In this document: piece after piece, positions 1 through 10,800 of the stretch
Layout: the number at the start of each line of letters is the position of its first letter
How positions within the stretch are numbered: the first letter of the stretch is position 1
NCBI RefSeq assembly: GCF_029633865.1
Contig: NC_079216.1
Coordinates: 65,151,297-65,215,296 of the forward strand
DNA length: 64,000 nucleotides
Origin: Lampris incognitus
Lineage: Eukaryota > Chordata > Actinopteri > Lampriformes > Lampridae
Direction: 5' to 3'
Position numbers and translations under genes: made by a program
The notes under the pieces: generated by a model
Seen by the model: the letters and a program-made list of their open reading frames with translations, nothing else
Told to the model about the DNA's origin: nothing
Databases searched by the model: none

Positions 1-469
1 TGTGTATCATAAAGCCCAGTTAGTGTTACAATGAGCTTGTCAGTGTTAAGTAATGTGCTGTTCGACTTTAATAAAGTCTGCAGAGCCTCGTAATTAGTGG
101 AATGGTCTGGTGTTGGTGTTTGGTTTCCAGCAGTGGAAAACACTCACGGCTCTTCAGGGCGGGAGCCCGAAGGAAGTCTCTCTCACCCGGGCACGCCGCT
201 CCAGTCCCGTTAAAAATAATATCATTTATACAGCTAGATTCTGAGGAGGAAGTGAGATTAAACGGCATATTCCACGACTTTGCCAAAAGTGAGCGGGAGA
301 AAATCCTGACCAAAGCAAACATCATTTCAGCACGGCATTCCTGATCTGATCAAGGAAGCACGGCATTCCCGATCGAGGAAGCTGAACCTCCCAGCAACGT
401 CCGACTACACAATTCAGATGATGTATTGTATGAAAATGCTCCACAAAAACTTAACCTGGAGGCTTACTC

Positions 470-884
470 CCCCCCCCCCCTTTTCTCCCTAATTATACTT
501 GGCCCGTTACCCCACTCTTCCGAGCCGTCCCGGTCTCTGCTCCACCCCCTCTGCCGATCCGGGGAGGGCTGCAGACTACCACATGCCTCCTCCCATACAT
601 GTGGAGTCGCCAGCTGCTTCTTTTCACCTGACAGTGAGGAGTTTTGCCAGGGGGACGTAGCGCGTGGGAGGATCATGCTAATCCCCCCAGTCCCCCCCCC
701 GAACAGGCACCCCAACCGACCAGAGGAGGCGCTAGTGCAGTGACCAGGACCCATACCCACCCTCAGACAGGGCCAATTGTGTCTGTGGGGACGCCCGACC
801 AAGCCGGAGGTAACATGGGGATTCGAACTGGCGCTCTCCGTGTCGGTAGGCAACAGAATAGACTGCTACGCTACCCGGACGCCC
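470..884 (-). mobile_element. SINE-A copy 1 (tRNA-derived retroposon)
   Basis: Family description, referred to in the other copies. Read on its own strand the element opens with a tRNA-like head: A box TAGCGTAGCGG, then B box GGTTCGAATCC about 45 nt later, matching the RNA polymerase III consensus. A roughly 330 bp body follows, containing GACACAATTGGCCGTGTCTG, CACTAGCGCCTCCTCTGG, CTCACTGTCAGGTGAAAAG and CTCCACATGTATGGGAGG, and it ends in ACAATTGGGGAGAAAA plus a G- or A-rich run. Good copies are bounded by 9-17 bp direct repeats, as expected for LINE-mobilised SINEs. I do not recognise a published name. This copy is full length, with a C/G homopolymer at its 3' end; its target duplication is not clear. 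Confidence 0.85.
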
Positions 885-1578
885 CCGTTTCTGTCCAGTG
901 ACTGCATCCTCTATTTTCTGTTTCTGCATTATCACCTGATAAAGCAGCAAGAGTAACCGTCAATTTCAAAATCTTTAATTACCAATGAACCGCCGACTTG
1001 ATGGTCCCCTTATGATAAGACTCTAATTGTGATTTCACGCGTAAATAAATTTACCACTGGAGTTAAAAGTATCGGGAATAGACGAGGATTCCTTCTGTAA
1101 ATAGTGCAGCACTGCGAGAGCTGTCATTTGCATGTCGTTGTGTACTTACCCTCATCTTGTAAGTGTCTAATTAAAAGCTGTGTACCGGTCTGTAATCTCA
1201 TGAATGGTTGAAAGGCACGAGGGTTATTTATTGCAGTGCAGCGCTTTGGGGACTAGTTACAGGTGCTGAGAGTCTCATGGTAGTCCGAATGTACAGGAGC
1301 AAGCAGTGGGTACATATGTGCTCACCCACAACCCGTGCACACGCACACGTTTCATTAAGCGGGAATATATAGCCCGTAGCTGCCCTGTCTGGTGCAGTGT
1401 GACTCCAGTCTGCTCTATAAGACTACTCCCTATGTTTCTGTACACTTAATTACACAGGAGAGGCGGAGGGAGGGCGGCGAAGACGGCAAAAGAGTAAAAG
1501 TGTCGCACTTACTTTGCTGATGAAACTCCGCTTACCCACGAAACCTGGTGACCTCTCGTGCTCACTGCAGTCACCGAA
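885..1578. other. No feature recognised
   Basis: Ordinary mixed-composition sequence between SINE-A copy 1 and the Penelope-like fold-back. No convincing frame or repeat. Confidence 0.4.
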
Positions 1579-2462
1579 AGTTGAATCCGCTCATCTGGAT
1601 GCAACGTTTCATCATCATCTAAGTGACCTCTTCAGTCTCAACTGATTGCAGGTACCCCCACCCTGCTAATGCAGTTGCATAATGACCGAAACCAACAATC
1701 GGTTTCATATGCAAATATGGGCTTGACCATTAACTAGAGTTTCAATGGCCATGTGTACTACTCACAGAGGGTTGGGGAATAGTTGCAATCACAGCAATGT
1801 AAGATGGTGACAGATGTACTCTCACCCCCACCTCCACTCCTCGGTCCAGGGATGGTCGTTCCCTCTTCACATAGATGGCCTCTTTGACTCCCCGTCAAAC
1901 CAGCGTTCCTCCCTATCAAGGATGTGCACATCCTCATCCCTGAAAGTGGCCACTGGCCTGTAGATGGTGTAGACTGTGGAGTCCTGGCCTGACGTGGTAG
2001 CTCTCCTGTGTTGTGCCATCCTCTTGGCCAGCGTCTGTTTAGTTTCCCCAACGTACAAGTCACGGCAGTCCTCCTGGCACTTAACAGCGTACACTATATT
2101 GCTCTGTTTGTGTCGGGGGACCCGATCCTTGGGGTGGACCAACTTCTGGTGCAGCATGTTTTGGGGTTTGAAAGCAACTGAGACGCGATGTTTGGAAAAG
2201 AAGCATCTCACCTGTTCCGATACTCCCAGGGATGCGTATTTTCCAAACATCGCGTCTCAGTTGGGGGGGGGGGGACTAAGAGTACATCTGTCACCATCTT
2301 ACAATGCTGTGATTGCAACAATTCCCAAATCCTCTGTGAATAGTACACATGGCCATTGAAAAGTCACAGCAGTTTGCGTATGAAACAGATCATTGGTTTC
2401 GGTCGTTATGCCACTATATTGTTTATAAGGGTGAGGATACCTGCAGTCAGTTGAGACTGCAG
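1579..2462 (-). mobile_element. Penelope-like retroelement fragment, folded back
   Basis: The minus strand encodes a GIY-YIG endonuclease (1867-2250) followed by the element's 3' end down to about 1579. From 2263 the terminal part is present again in the opposite direction (2263-2462, resuming 3059-3137 after the hAT MITE). A perfect 24 bp inverted pair, 2176-2199 against 2239-2262, marks the turn. Penelope-like elements are known for partial inverted copies. The reverse transcriptase itself is absent. Confidence 0.8.
1867..2250 (-). pseudogene. GIY-YIG endonuclease domain of a Penelope-like element
   Basis: 127-codon frame. Residues 20-50 show the linker typical of these elements (FKPQNMLHQKLVHPKDRVP). 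Residues 52-83 hold the GIY-YIG core: IVYAVKCQEDCRDLYVGETK, then R77 in TLAKRMAQHRR. Residues 104-118 are RDEDVHILDREERWF with the acidic catalytic region. The frame breaks after KRPSM; the normal C-terminal RVHLSPSYNAVIATI block is shifted into another frame, so this is a dead fragment. Confidence 0.85.
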
Positions 2463-3058
2463 CAGTGGCGGCTGGCCAGTGCAGGGCGCTGGGGCACCGC
2501 CCCCTTCAAACATCGAGATGAAAATCTACTTAAACATGTGAAATATAATTTAGTTGTATTATGCAAATAATTATAAATAAAAGTGTTTTCAGTCTGTGAG
2601 CGCCTGTCAGCAGCATTAAATATTGGTTCAAATGGTATTTGGTTGGTTCCTGGGTGAGGGGCGCCGGCCAAACCATACCTTATGTAAGCCCTCAAACTTG
2701 TGGCGAGCAGGTGACCTGAGGCTGCTGTCTGATTGGTTTCTTCAGATTTTCCAGGGGGCGCAGTTCTGTGGTGCCCCAGACACTCCCAATTTTACTGGCA
2801 GTGAATTGGTATTGTTTTAATGTTTTGATCTAATGTGATTGGACAATTCTCATGGCTGTCAATCATGTTCACACCCACCACCACGCCTCGTCTCGACTGT
2901 CAATCATCCACCGTCTACCAACCCTGATAAAATCTATAGGCTACATTGTCCTTCTTAATAACTCTGTGACTGTGTGGACACTAAAGCAGCTGTCAGGTGT
3001 GCTGTGCTAAGGTAAATTGCGCCCCCCCCCCCCAAATTTGTAGCACCAGCCGCCACTG
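2463..3058 (+). mobile_element. hAT-type MITE, copy 1
   Basis: Terminal inverted repeats CAGTGGCGGCTGG and CCAGCCGCCACTG bound 596 bp. Flanks GACTGCAG (2455-2462) and GACTGGAG (3059-3066) form an 8 bp target duplication with one mismatch, the length made by hAT transposases. No transposase is encoded. It splits the right arm of the Penelope-like fold-back. Three copies are in the window. Confidence 0.9.
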
Positions 3059-3137
3059 GACTGGAGAGGTCACTTAGATGAGTAATGAAACATCTCACTG
3101 TATAAACTGTCTATCCAGATGAACTGATTCAACCCTC
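3059..3137 (+). mobile_element. Outer end of the Penelope-like right arm, separated by the MITE
   Basis: aggtcacttagatgagtaat and atccagatgaactgattcaa match, in inverse orientation, the left arm near 1579-1630 and also the + strand copy near 47512-47580. Confidence 0.7.
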
Positions 3138-3763
3138 TGCGGTTTTCTTACCTGGATTATTGATCAGTACATAAAGACATGACCTACACAACGCTATTTA
3201 ATGAACGTTGGCTGTATATCGGTCTTTTTCCCAAATGCAGCACGTGTGGCGTTGGTGTTCTAGTCCGACACCGTTGCAGCCGGCTGTCTGATAGACAACT
3301 GCTGCATCTCCGGGCATATTATCTGGGCCGATTCAAACTGTCGGTGTATTGTCTGCTGGCATTCAGTCCAGATTTTCCCTCACATGGTCAGCTGTTGAGC
3401 AGCCATAACCCTGTGCCTGTTCCTTTTTGTCTCTCCAGTCACAATGCAGCAGTATACCTCCCATTAAATCTAGCTGACTGTTACCACATGGAGGCGAGGT
3501 TGAGGTGAGGGGTTAGCATAACACGCCTGATACTACTCAACCAGACCCAGTAAAACTTGATCACTATCTTAAAAAAAAAGTAAAGCTGTAATACATCTTA
3601 CATCAAGTATGTAGGGAGAAAAATAGCTCTTGTTATACGAAGCAGCTGAACGTTTAACGAGCTACATCAGACCTGTGTGCAACAACGTGCTTTTCGGCCG
3701 AGGTGGGGATATCATCGGCTAATGTTTTGAATTGTTTCTGGGTCATGCTTGATTTTTTTTTTT
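3138..3763. other. No feature recognised
   Basis: A 109-codon frame at 3179-3508 has no recognisable domain. Otherwise unremarkable. Confidence 0.4.
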
Positions 3764-3880
3764 AGATTAGATGAAACTTTAATGGTTCCCATGGGGGAAA
3801 TTAAATGGCCGCAGCAGCAAAGAATATAACATACATTAACAAAATAAAAATCAAGCGGAGCGTGTAACGCAAAGCAAGAA
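3764..3880 (+). repeat. Short interspersed repeat, LINE-tail type
   Basis: agattagatgaaactttaat and cccatgggggaaatt match the widespread fish motif (actttatt..atcccc..ggggaaatt) found at retroposon ends. No boundary repeat is visible. Confidence 0.5.
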
Positions 3881-3978
3881 CGGCCAAACTTGAACCGAAA
3901 ATGTGACTCGTCTCTTATCCGGGTGCAAAATGTGCAGAAGAAGTCGAGTAGGTGCATGTTTTTTGACGCGTCGAATAA

Positions 3979-4567
3979 TGCCCCTTTTCCACTGCACGGT
4001 ACCGGCTCAGCTCGACTCTACTCTAGTCGACTCTACTCGCTTTACTTTGTTGGGATTTGGTTTTCCGGTGCAGATAGTATCCCCTCACGGCAAAGCCCCG
4101 CTGGTCATCTGTGGGCGTGTTTTATTTATATTTGAATATATAACTTTGTTAAAAGAAACACTCAACAGTGGGGAAAGTGCTCAACAAATAAGGAGCAAAA
4201 ATAATCCAGTGAGTCAAGTAAATTCTTTATAAGTTCTCTATAAATTCTCTATATCATCAGCTGTCAATCAAATTGGCATTTGATTGACAGCTGATGATTG
4301 CTTATGGCATGAAACAGGCTTGTACTGTCTCAAATAATTTACTGGACTCACTGGATTATTTAAATAAATATACAAGTATTATTTAATTCATTTATTTATG
4401 TATTTATAGTGGTATTTTAGTATGGGCTCAGCTCACTCGGAACCTCGACGGAGGTGGTACCAAAACAAGTACCCGGTACCAGGTACTATCCCTAAGTTCT
4501 GCCCAATGGAGAACCAAAAAAAAAGCGAGTCGAGTCGAGCCGGTACCGTGCAGCGGAGAAAGGGGCA
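3979..4567 (+). mobile_element. MITE of the TGCCCCTTTTCC family, copy a
   Basis: About 30 bp terminal inverted repeats starting TGCCCCTTTTCCACTGCACG and ending GGAGAAAGGGGCA. Flanking trinucleotides TAA and TGA hint at a 3 bp target site, as in PIF/Harbinger elements, but the superfamily is not settled. It contains a nested palindrome (4201-4359). Subterminal CGAGTCGAGTCGAGC repeats are the seed of the satellite seen in copy b. Confidence 0.82.
4201..4359 (+). repeat. Nested palindrome inside MITE copy a
   Basis: Inner perfect hairpin, 21 bp arms 4253-4273 and 4278-4298 around a TGGC loop, inside outer 24 bp arms 4201-4224 and 4336-4359 with one mismatch (arm includes AATCCAGTGAGTC). Could form a two-tier cruciform. 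Confidence 0.88.
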
Positions 4568-5196
4568 TGAGTAAAATAAGCCGGTAGCCTAAAGCTCGGC
4601 GTTACCCCTCAAAAATAAAAGAGAGGAGGAAATGTGGGCCAACGTCCGGCTCCGTTGTCGCCACGCGGCGCGGCAGAAAGCATTGAGTCACTTATGCTAT
4701 TTCCTCTCATTACAACCTCCTCACACACGGGGCGTCTGGGTCACCGGGCGCAGGGCTAATTGAGCCTTCAGACGGGTCGGCAGAAAAGTGCTACCGGTTT
4801 GCTCAAACTACGGCCTGTCAGGGGCATGACGGCGCGGGCGGCGAGCCCTGAGTGGTTGTTATGGTTTCCTCTTGAAAACGGGTGTTCCTGTGGAATGTTT
4901 GCTGACAGTTGAATATTTCTCCTGCCAGAGATTCTTTCAGGTCCGGGAAGGCCCGGTGCTCCGTCGGCCCCTCCCACAGAGTGGCTGGAAGTGAAGAACG
5001 TAATGCACCGGGACGGGGTTTTACTGAGCCTGAGACAAAATGTGTACGCAGGGTATCGTATTTATGTAGCGGGTGTTTTGATGCCGACAGGAGCCCCGCC
5101 TCCACCGGTGACCTGACGGAGGCGGTGTTAACTATCTGAGTTGTGATGCTCATACACAGCGTTGACTGGATGTTTCATCATGCACATTGTACTATT

Positions 5197-5608
5197 TTTT
5201 TTTTTTTATGTACCGTTTCCCCCCTTTTCACCCAATTGTACCCGGCTAATTACCCCATTCATCTGAGCCCTCCCCGTCGCTGCTCCACCCCCTCTGCCGA
5301 TCCGGGGAGGGCTGCAGACTACCACATCCCTCCTCCCATACATGTGGAGTCACCAGCTGCTTCTTTTCACCTGACAGTGAGGAGTTTCACCAGGGGGAAG
5401 TAACACGTGGGAGGGTCACGCTATTTCCCCCAAACCAGAGGAGGCGCTAGTGCGGCGATCAGGACACATACCCACATCCGGCTTCCCACCCACAGACACG
5501 GCCAATTGTGTGTGTAGGGACGCCCGACCAAGCCGGAGGTAACACGGGGATTCGAACCGGCGATCCCCGTGTTGGTAGGCAACGGAGTAGACCGCCAGAT
5601 GCCGTGTC
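5197..5608 (-). mobile_element. SINE-A copy 2
   Basis: Near full length, with a deletion in the G-run segment around 5428. Flanked by CACATTGTACTATT at 5183-5196 and CACATTGTGCTATT at 5609-5622, a 14 bp target duplication with one mismatch. Confidence 0.85.
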
Positions 5609-5967
5609 CACATTGTGCTATTGCACAGCGTAGCTTACCGCCGTGAGCTAATGTGAAACAGTTTGCCGGTGTGGACGGGCCGTTTTGTTGAAACATGCTA
5701 ATGAAAGCGTATCGTCCTGTTCACAGCGACGCACCACTGTGATGATGACACGTCCTAGCCGCGGCTAACCCCTCTGACCCGCTGTCAGCTCCTATCTCCA
5801 AGGTTATCTTAAAAAAGCCCCCCTCTTCACCACGCGCACTCTCGGGTTTCCCTCACCTCTCTACCTCTTCAACTAATGGACCCGCTTTGAACTCCGAGAG
5901 TCTTTTCTTTACCCCCAAAGCTCCCAAAGCAATGCATTGTTGCGGTGTCGGCTATATTTAGACGTTA

Positions 5968-5992
5968 GTGGCGTGCAGGCTCTGCACGCCAC
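5968..5992 (+). repeat. Short perfect hairpin
   Basis: GTGGCGTGCAG, loop GCT, CTGCACGCCAC. No T run follows and no gene is next to it, so no terminator role is claimed. Confidence 0.6.
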
Positions 5993-6139
5993 GGAGCAGC
6001 GGTTCGACCTAAAGATGAAGCAACGGTGCAAGTTATGTGGAGCACCAACGTGCCGGTGCCGTGTTTTAAGGTCAGATATTTGTGGACGTATCCAATAAGT
6101 CTGTGAGTGTTCTCGTCCATCCAGGTCACGGTTCTCCAA

Positions 6140-6218
6140 AGGAATTGGATCGAGTGCGACTGGACTCGGTATATTTCACGGATACATACCGAGTCCAGTT
6201 GCACTCGATTCAATTCCT
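6140..6218 (+). repeat. Hairpin with 33-bp arms
   Basis: Arms 6140-6172 and 6186-6218 pair with two mismatches around a 13-nt spacer (arm core GTGCGACTGGACTCGG). No target duplication found; probably a small fold-back repeat. Confidence 0.8.
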
Positions 6219-6899
6219 GGGTATCCAGTAAAGATCGGCGCGATGTTCTTAACCGAAGTGAGAGACTAGCGGACACCGGATACCCCTCAGGACCTTAACT
6301 CGGCACTAGAAACCTCATCGGCGGATGAGAGGATTAGTCAAACTGGACCGCCGTCCCTCTTTGTATGTTTGTGTTGTTACTTCTTTCCCTTTGTGCAACC
6401 TCTCCCCGTCTCCCCGACCCCTCTCCCTCACTTTTCTTCTCCTATCTGGTTCAGTTACCCTTCATTTCCGTCTGACTGCTCATTCTCGGCGGCTCCTCCT
6501 CGCATTCCTTCCCCCACTCTCCATCTCTCCACCGCCGCCTCCTTCCTCCCTCCTTCCTCTCGCGCCCCACCTCACCCCACCCCTCGCCAACAAAAAGCTC
6601 TTCTGCTGTTGTGCTGACACAGATAGGTGCTCCGGCTGTTCACGCCAGCTGACCCATCAGGTGTACCCTGCCTCCCACACCCACACGCACACGCACACAA
6701 ACACACAAACGCACAATTGCTTGTGTTTGCAAATTGTGTCAAAGTATCAGATTCATGCTTTTTACCTTTTTAGGTGCAGGGAGCGTGTAGGAACACGGAA
6801 ACGAGCATGTTTCTGCACTTCACCCTTTACCACCTAGCTGGACCAACACCCCCCCCCCCCCACATCCCTTTGTGTGCACATGAACACAGTCCAACACAC
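6219..6899. other. Pyrimidine-rich stretch, no gene recognised
   Basis: 6365-6590 is strongly C+T rich on the + strand, followed by a short CA repeat at 6677-6712. The 170-codon frame here is a composition effect. Confidence 0.4.
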
Positions 6900-6907
6900 A
6901 TATACAC

Positions 6908-7568
6908 CAGTGGCGGCTGGCCAGTACAGGGCGCTGGGGCACCGCCCCCTTCAAACATCGAGATGAAAATCTACTTAAACGTGTTAAATATAATTTAGTT
7001 GTGTAATACAAATAATTATAAATAAAAGTGTTGTCAGTCTGTGAGCGCCTGTCAGCGGCATTAAATATTGGTTCAAATGTTGTTTGGTTGGTTCCTGTCT
7101 GAATACATATACTTCCTGTCTGTATACATATACTTCCTGTCTGAATACGTATACTTCCTGGGTGAGGGGTGCCGGCCAAACCATACCTTATGTAAGGCCT
7201 CAAACTTGTGGCGAGCAGGTGACCTGAGGCTGCTGTCTGATTGGTTTCCTCAGATTTCCCAGGGGGCGCTGTTCTGTGCTGCCCCAGACACCCCCACTTT
7301 TATTGGCAGCGAATTGGTATTGTTTTAATGTTTTGTGATCTCATGTGATTGGGCAATTCTCGTGACTGTCAATCATGTTCACACCCACCACCACGCCTTG
7401 TCTCGACTGTCAATCATCCACCGTCTACCAACCCTGATCAAATCTATAGGCTACATTGTCCTTCTTAATAACTCTGTGACTGTGTGGACACTAAAGCAGC
7501 TGTCAGGTGTGCTGCACCAAAGTAAATTGTGCCCCCCCCCCCAAATTTTTTAGCACCAGCCGCCGCTG
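6908..7568 (+). mobile_element. hAT-type MITE, copy 2, with internal 21-bp triplication
   Basis: Same family and orientation as copy 1, 661 bp. Flanks ATATACAC (6900-6907) and GTATACAC (7569-7576). Contains three tandem 21-bp units (7095-7115, 7116-7136, 7137-7157, core CTGTCTGAATACATATACTT) where copy 1 has none and copy 3 has one. Confidence 0.9.
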
Positions 7569-7576
7569 GTATACAC

Positions 7577-8675
7577 ACACCGTCACACTCACACACTACA
7601 CAAAACAGTAAAAACAGGCGAATAAAAGTCTGATAAAGTGACGGCAGAGGATCCCTGTGAATGAAAGACCGCCTGCATCAGTGAAGGACAAAGACGGACT
7701 TAATGAAGCGGCCAGGCGGCGTTTGCTGAAGTTGCTCCAAGGTGGCGCATCATAAAAACGCAGGCTGTCTCAGCCACGCGTCGATATTTCAATCAGCCAA
7801 ATGAGTCAGTCATTTTAGCGGGGAGCAATTAAGATAACGTTAATGACGGTAAGACTAATTAAGACATGATGAATCGCTGTGTCCGATCCACCCATTAAGA
7901 CATTATCTAGTGTTCCTTTGTCGCCGCTGTTATCGGCCTCTACAGCACAACCGCTGTCTGGGAGTTAGACATTAAAAAGTCATCCCGTTGCTTCATCATT
8001 CAGACTGACATTAGCGGAGACGAGAGGGGGGATTTATTTATTTATTTGTTGCCACGCTTGGCAGGTTTTTCTCCAGATGCGGTTTTCTCCATTTTACCTT
8101 CACGGTGCTGCCGAGTATTTGTCCTTTTCGTCTTTACGGGGCAGAAACCCCCCCCCCCCCTATGTTTTGCAGAGACGCCTGTGTTGAGGAGCTCTACGAT
8201 GGACATCTGCTCCAAAGTTGGACATTTTAGGGTGGGCGTCAGGAAAGGAAGCAAACAGCCTGGGGGTATTAACCAGAATCTGCTCCATCCCTCCTTCCTC
8301 GTGTTGCCAGGGAAGGGGAGGCGGCGGGCTCGGCAGAGCAACTCGGTGTTATGACGGGCCCGAGGTGCCGAGGTGGCGTTTCAGCGGACTATCACCGGGA
8401 CTGAGCAGAATTTCTAAGTGTGCCATTAACTTCCACTCCTCCCAGTTTTAGTGCTGACCTCCTACCCCGCGGAGTGTAAAGGGGAGCAGTAAAACCAACA
8501 CGGGCGGACGCTGAGTGCTCACTGGCGAGCTGCAAGCGATGAAATCACTTGGCTTTCAGACGTGCATTTTGGAAAGACACAGTTTGCTGTTCTCAGAAGA
8601 CATTAACGTCGAAGCTGCTGCAGGTCCAATGGACGGTTCCAATCGAAGCTTTTCTGGTCACCTCGCTTTTAACTT
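7577..8675. other. No feature recognised
   Basis: Mixed sequence with a C run at 8150-8160. Overlapping frames near 8042-8451 show no domain. Confidence 0.4.
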
Positions 8676-10232
8676 GTCACCTATAGATACCATCACCCCG
8701 TTAGTCACCTATAGATACCATAACCCCGTTAGTCACCTATAGATACCACAACCCTGTTAGTCACCTATATATACCATAACCCTGTTAGTCACTTATAGAT
8801 ACCATCACCCCGGTAGTCACTTATAAATACCATAACCTCAGTAGTCACTTATAGATACCATCACCCTGTTAGTCACCTATATATACCATAACCCTGTTAG
8901 TCACTTATAGATACCATAACCCTGTTAGTCACCTATAGATACCATAACCCTGTTAGTCACCTATATATACCATCACCCCGTTAGTCACCTATAGATACCA
9001 TCACCCCGTTAGTCACCCATAGATACCATAACCCTGTTAGTCACCTATAGATACCATAACCCTGTTAGTCACCTATATATACCATCACCCCGTTAGTCAC
9101 CTATAGATACCATAACCCCGTTAGTCACTTATATATACCATAACCCCATTAGTCACCTATAGATACCACAACCCCGTTAGTCACCTATAGATACCGTCAC
9201 CTATAGATACCATCACCCTGTTAGTCACTTATAGATACCATCACCCTGTTAGTCACCTATAGATACCATAACCCCGGTAGTCACCTATAGATACTATCAC
9301 CCCGTTAGTCACCTATAGATACCATAACTCTGGTAGTCACCTATAGATACCATCACCCTGTTAGTCACCTATAGATACCATAACCCCATTAGTCACCTAT
9401 ATATACCTTCACCCCGTTAGTCACTTATATATACCATAACCCCGGTAGTCACCTATATATACCATAACCCCGGTAGTCACCTATATATACCATAACCCCA
9501 TTAGTCACCTATAGATACCATCACCCCGTTAGTCACTTATATATACCATAACCCCGGTAGTCACCTATAGATACAATAACCCCGGTAGTCACTTATATAT
9601 ACCATAACCCCGGTAGTCACCTATATATACCATAACCCGGTAGTCACCTATAGATACCATCACCCCATTAGTCACCTATAGATACCATCACCCCATTAGT
9701 CGCCTATAGATACCATCACCCCGTTAGTCGCCTATAGATACCGTAACCCCATTAGTCACCTATAGATACCATCACCCCATTAGTCACCTATAGATACCAT
9801 CACCCCGTTAGTCACTTATATATACCATAACCCCGGTAGTCACCTATAGATACAATAACCCCGGTAGTCACCTATATATACCATAACCCCATTAGTCACC
9901 TATAGATACCATCACCCCGTTAGTCACTTATATATACCATAACCCCGGTAGTCACCTATAGATACAATAACCCCGGTAGTCACTTATATATACCATAACC
10001 CCGGTAGTCACCTATATATACCATAACCCGGTAGTCACCTATAGATACCATCACCCCCGTTAGTTACCTATAGATACCATCACCCCGTTAGTCACCTATA
10101 GATACCATCACCCCATTAGTCGCCTATAGATACCATCACCCCGTTAGTCGCCTATAGATACCGTAACCCCATTAGTCACCTATAGATACCATCACCCCGT
10201 TAGTCACCTATAGATACCATAACCCCGTTAGT
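8676..10232 (+). repeat. 28-bp minisatellite, about 55 units
   Basis: Unit of about 28 bp with core TAGTCACCTATAGATACC followed by ATAACCCCG or ATCACCCCG. Positions vary between GATA/TATA, ACC/ACT and CCCCG/CCCTG/CCCCA. Two long blocks, about 9480-9664 and 9878-10053, repeat the same order of unit variants, so there is a higher-order period near 395 bp. Non-coding, upstream of any recognised gene. Confidence 0.93.
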
Positions 10233-10345
10233 CCAGATGTGAGCACAACAGCAGTGAAGTGTTCAGTTGTTTCCTCTAAATTTCCTTTACACCACAAGGT
10301 AGTTCGCTAAAAGTTAACAGGAAAGACACTTTGAAAGTAAGTTCT

Positions 10346-10800
10346 GTGTGTGTGTGTGTGTGTGCGCATGTGTGTGTGGTATTATTGTGTGTGTGTCTCT
10401 CCGTGGGTGCGTGTGCACGTGCATGCATGTGTGTGTAGTATTATTTGTGTGTCTCCGTGTGTGCGTGCATGTGTGTGTTATATTATTGTGTGTGTCTCCG
10501 TGTGCACAAGCGTGCATGTATGTGTGGTATGGTGTTTGTGTCTCCATGTGTGCGTGTGCACGTGCATGCATGTGTGTGTGGTATTATTGTGTGTGTATGT
10601 GTGTGTGTGTGTGTCTCTCAGTGTGTGCATGTGCACGTGTGTGTACATGCATGGATGTGTGTGTGTGGTATTATTGTGTGTGTGCATGTGCACGTGCACA
10701 TGCGTGCATGGGTGTGTGATATTATTGTGTGTGCGTTTCCATGCGTGCATGTGTGTGATATTATTGTATGTGTGTGGGTGCACGTGCATGTCTGTGTTAG
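10346..10800 (+). repeat. TG-rich cryptic tandem repeat
   Basis: Long runs of alternating purine/pyrimidine (TGTG, GCATGCATGTG, CGTGCACGTG) broken at irregular 50-70 bp steps by GTATTATTGTGTG. Frames on both strands are open only because the sequence is so simple. Confidence 0.85.

Noticed and set aside
102..344. Short + frame at the left edge (LNGIFHDFAKSEREKIL)
   Set aside because: Looks protein-like by eye but matches no family I know and has no supporting splice structure.
8676..10232. CRISPR-like array of 28-bp repeats
   Set aside because: Units are directly adjacent without unique spacers, and the DNA is vertebrate. It is a minisatellite.
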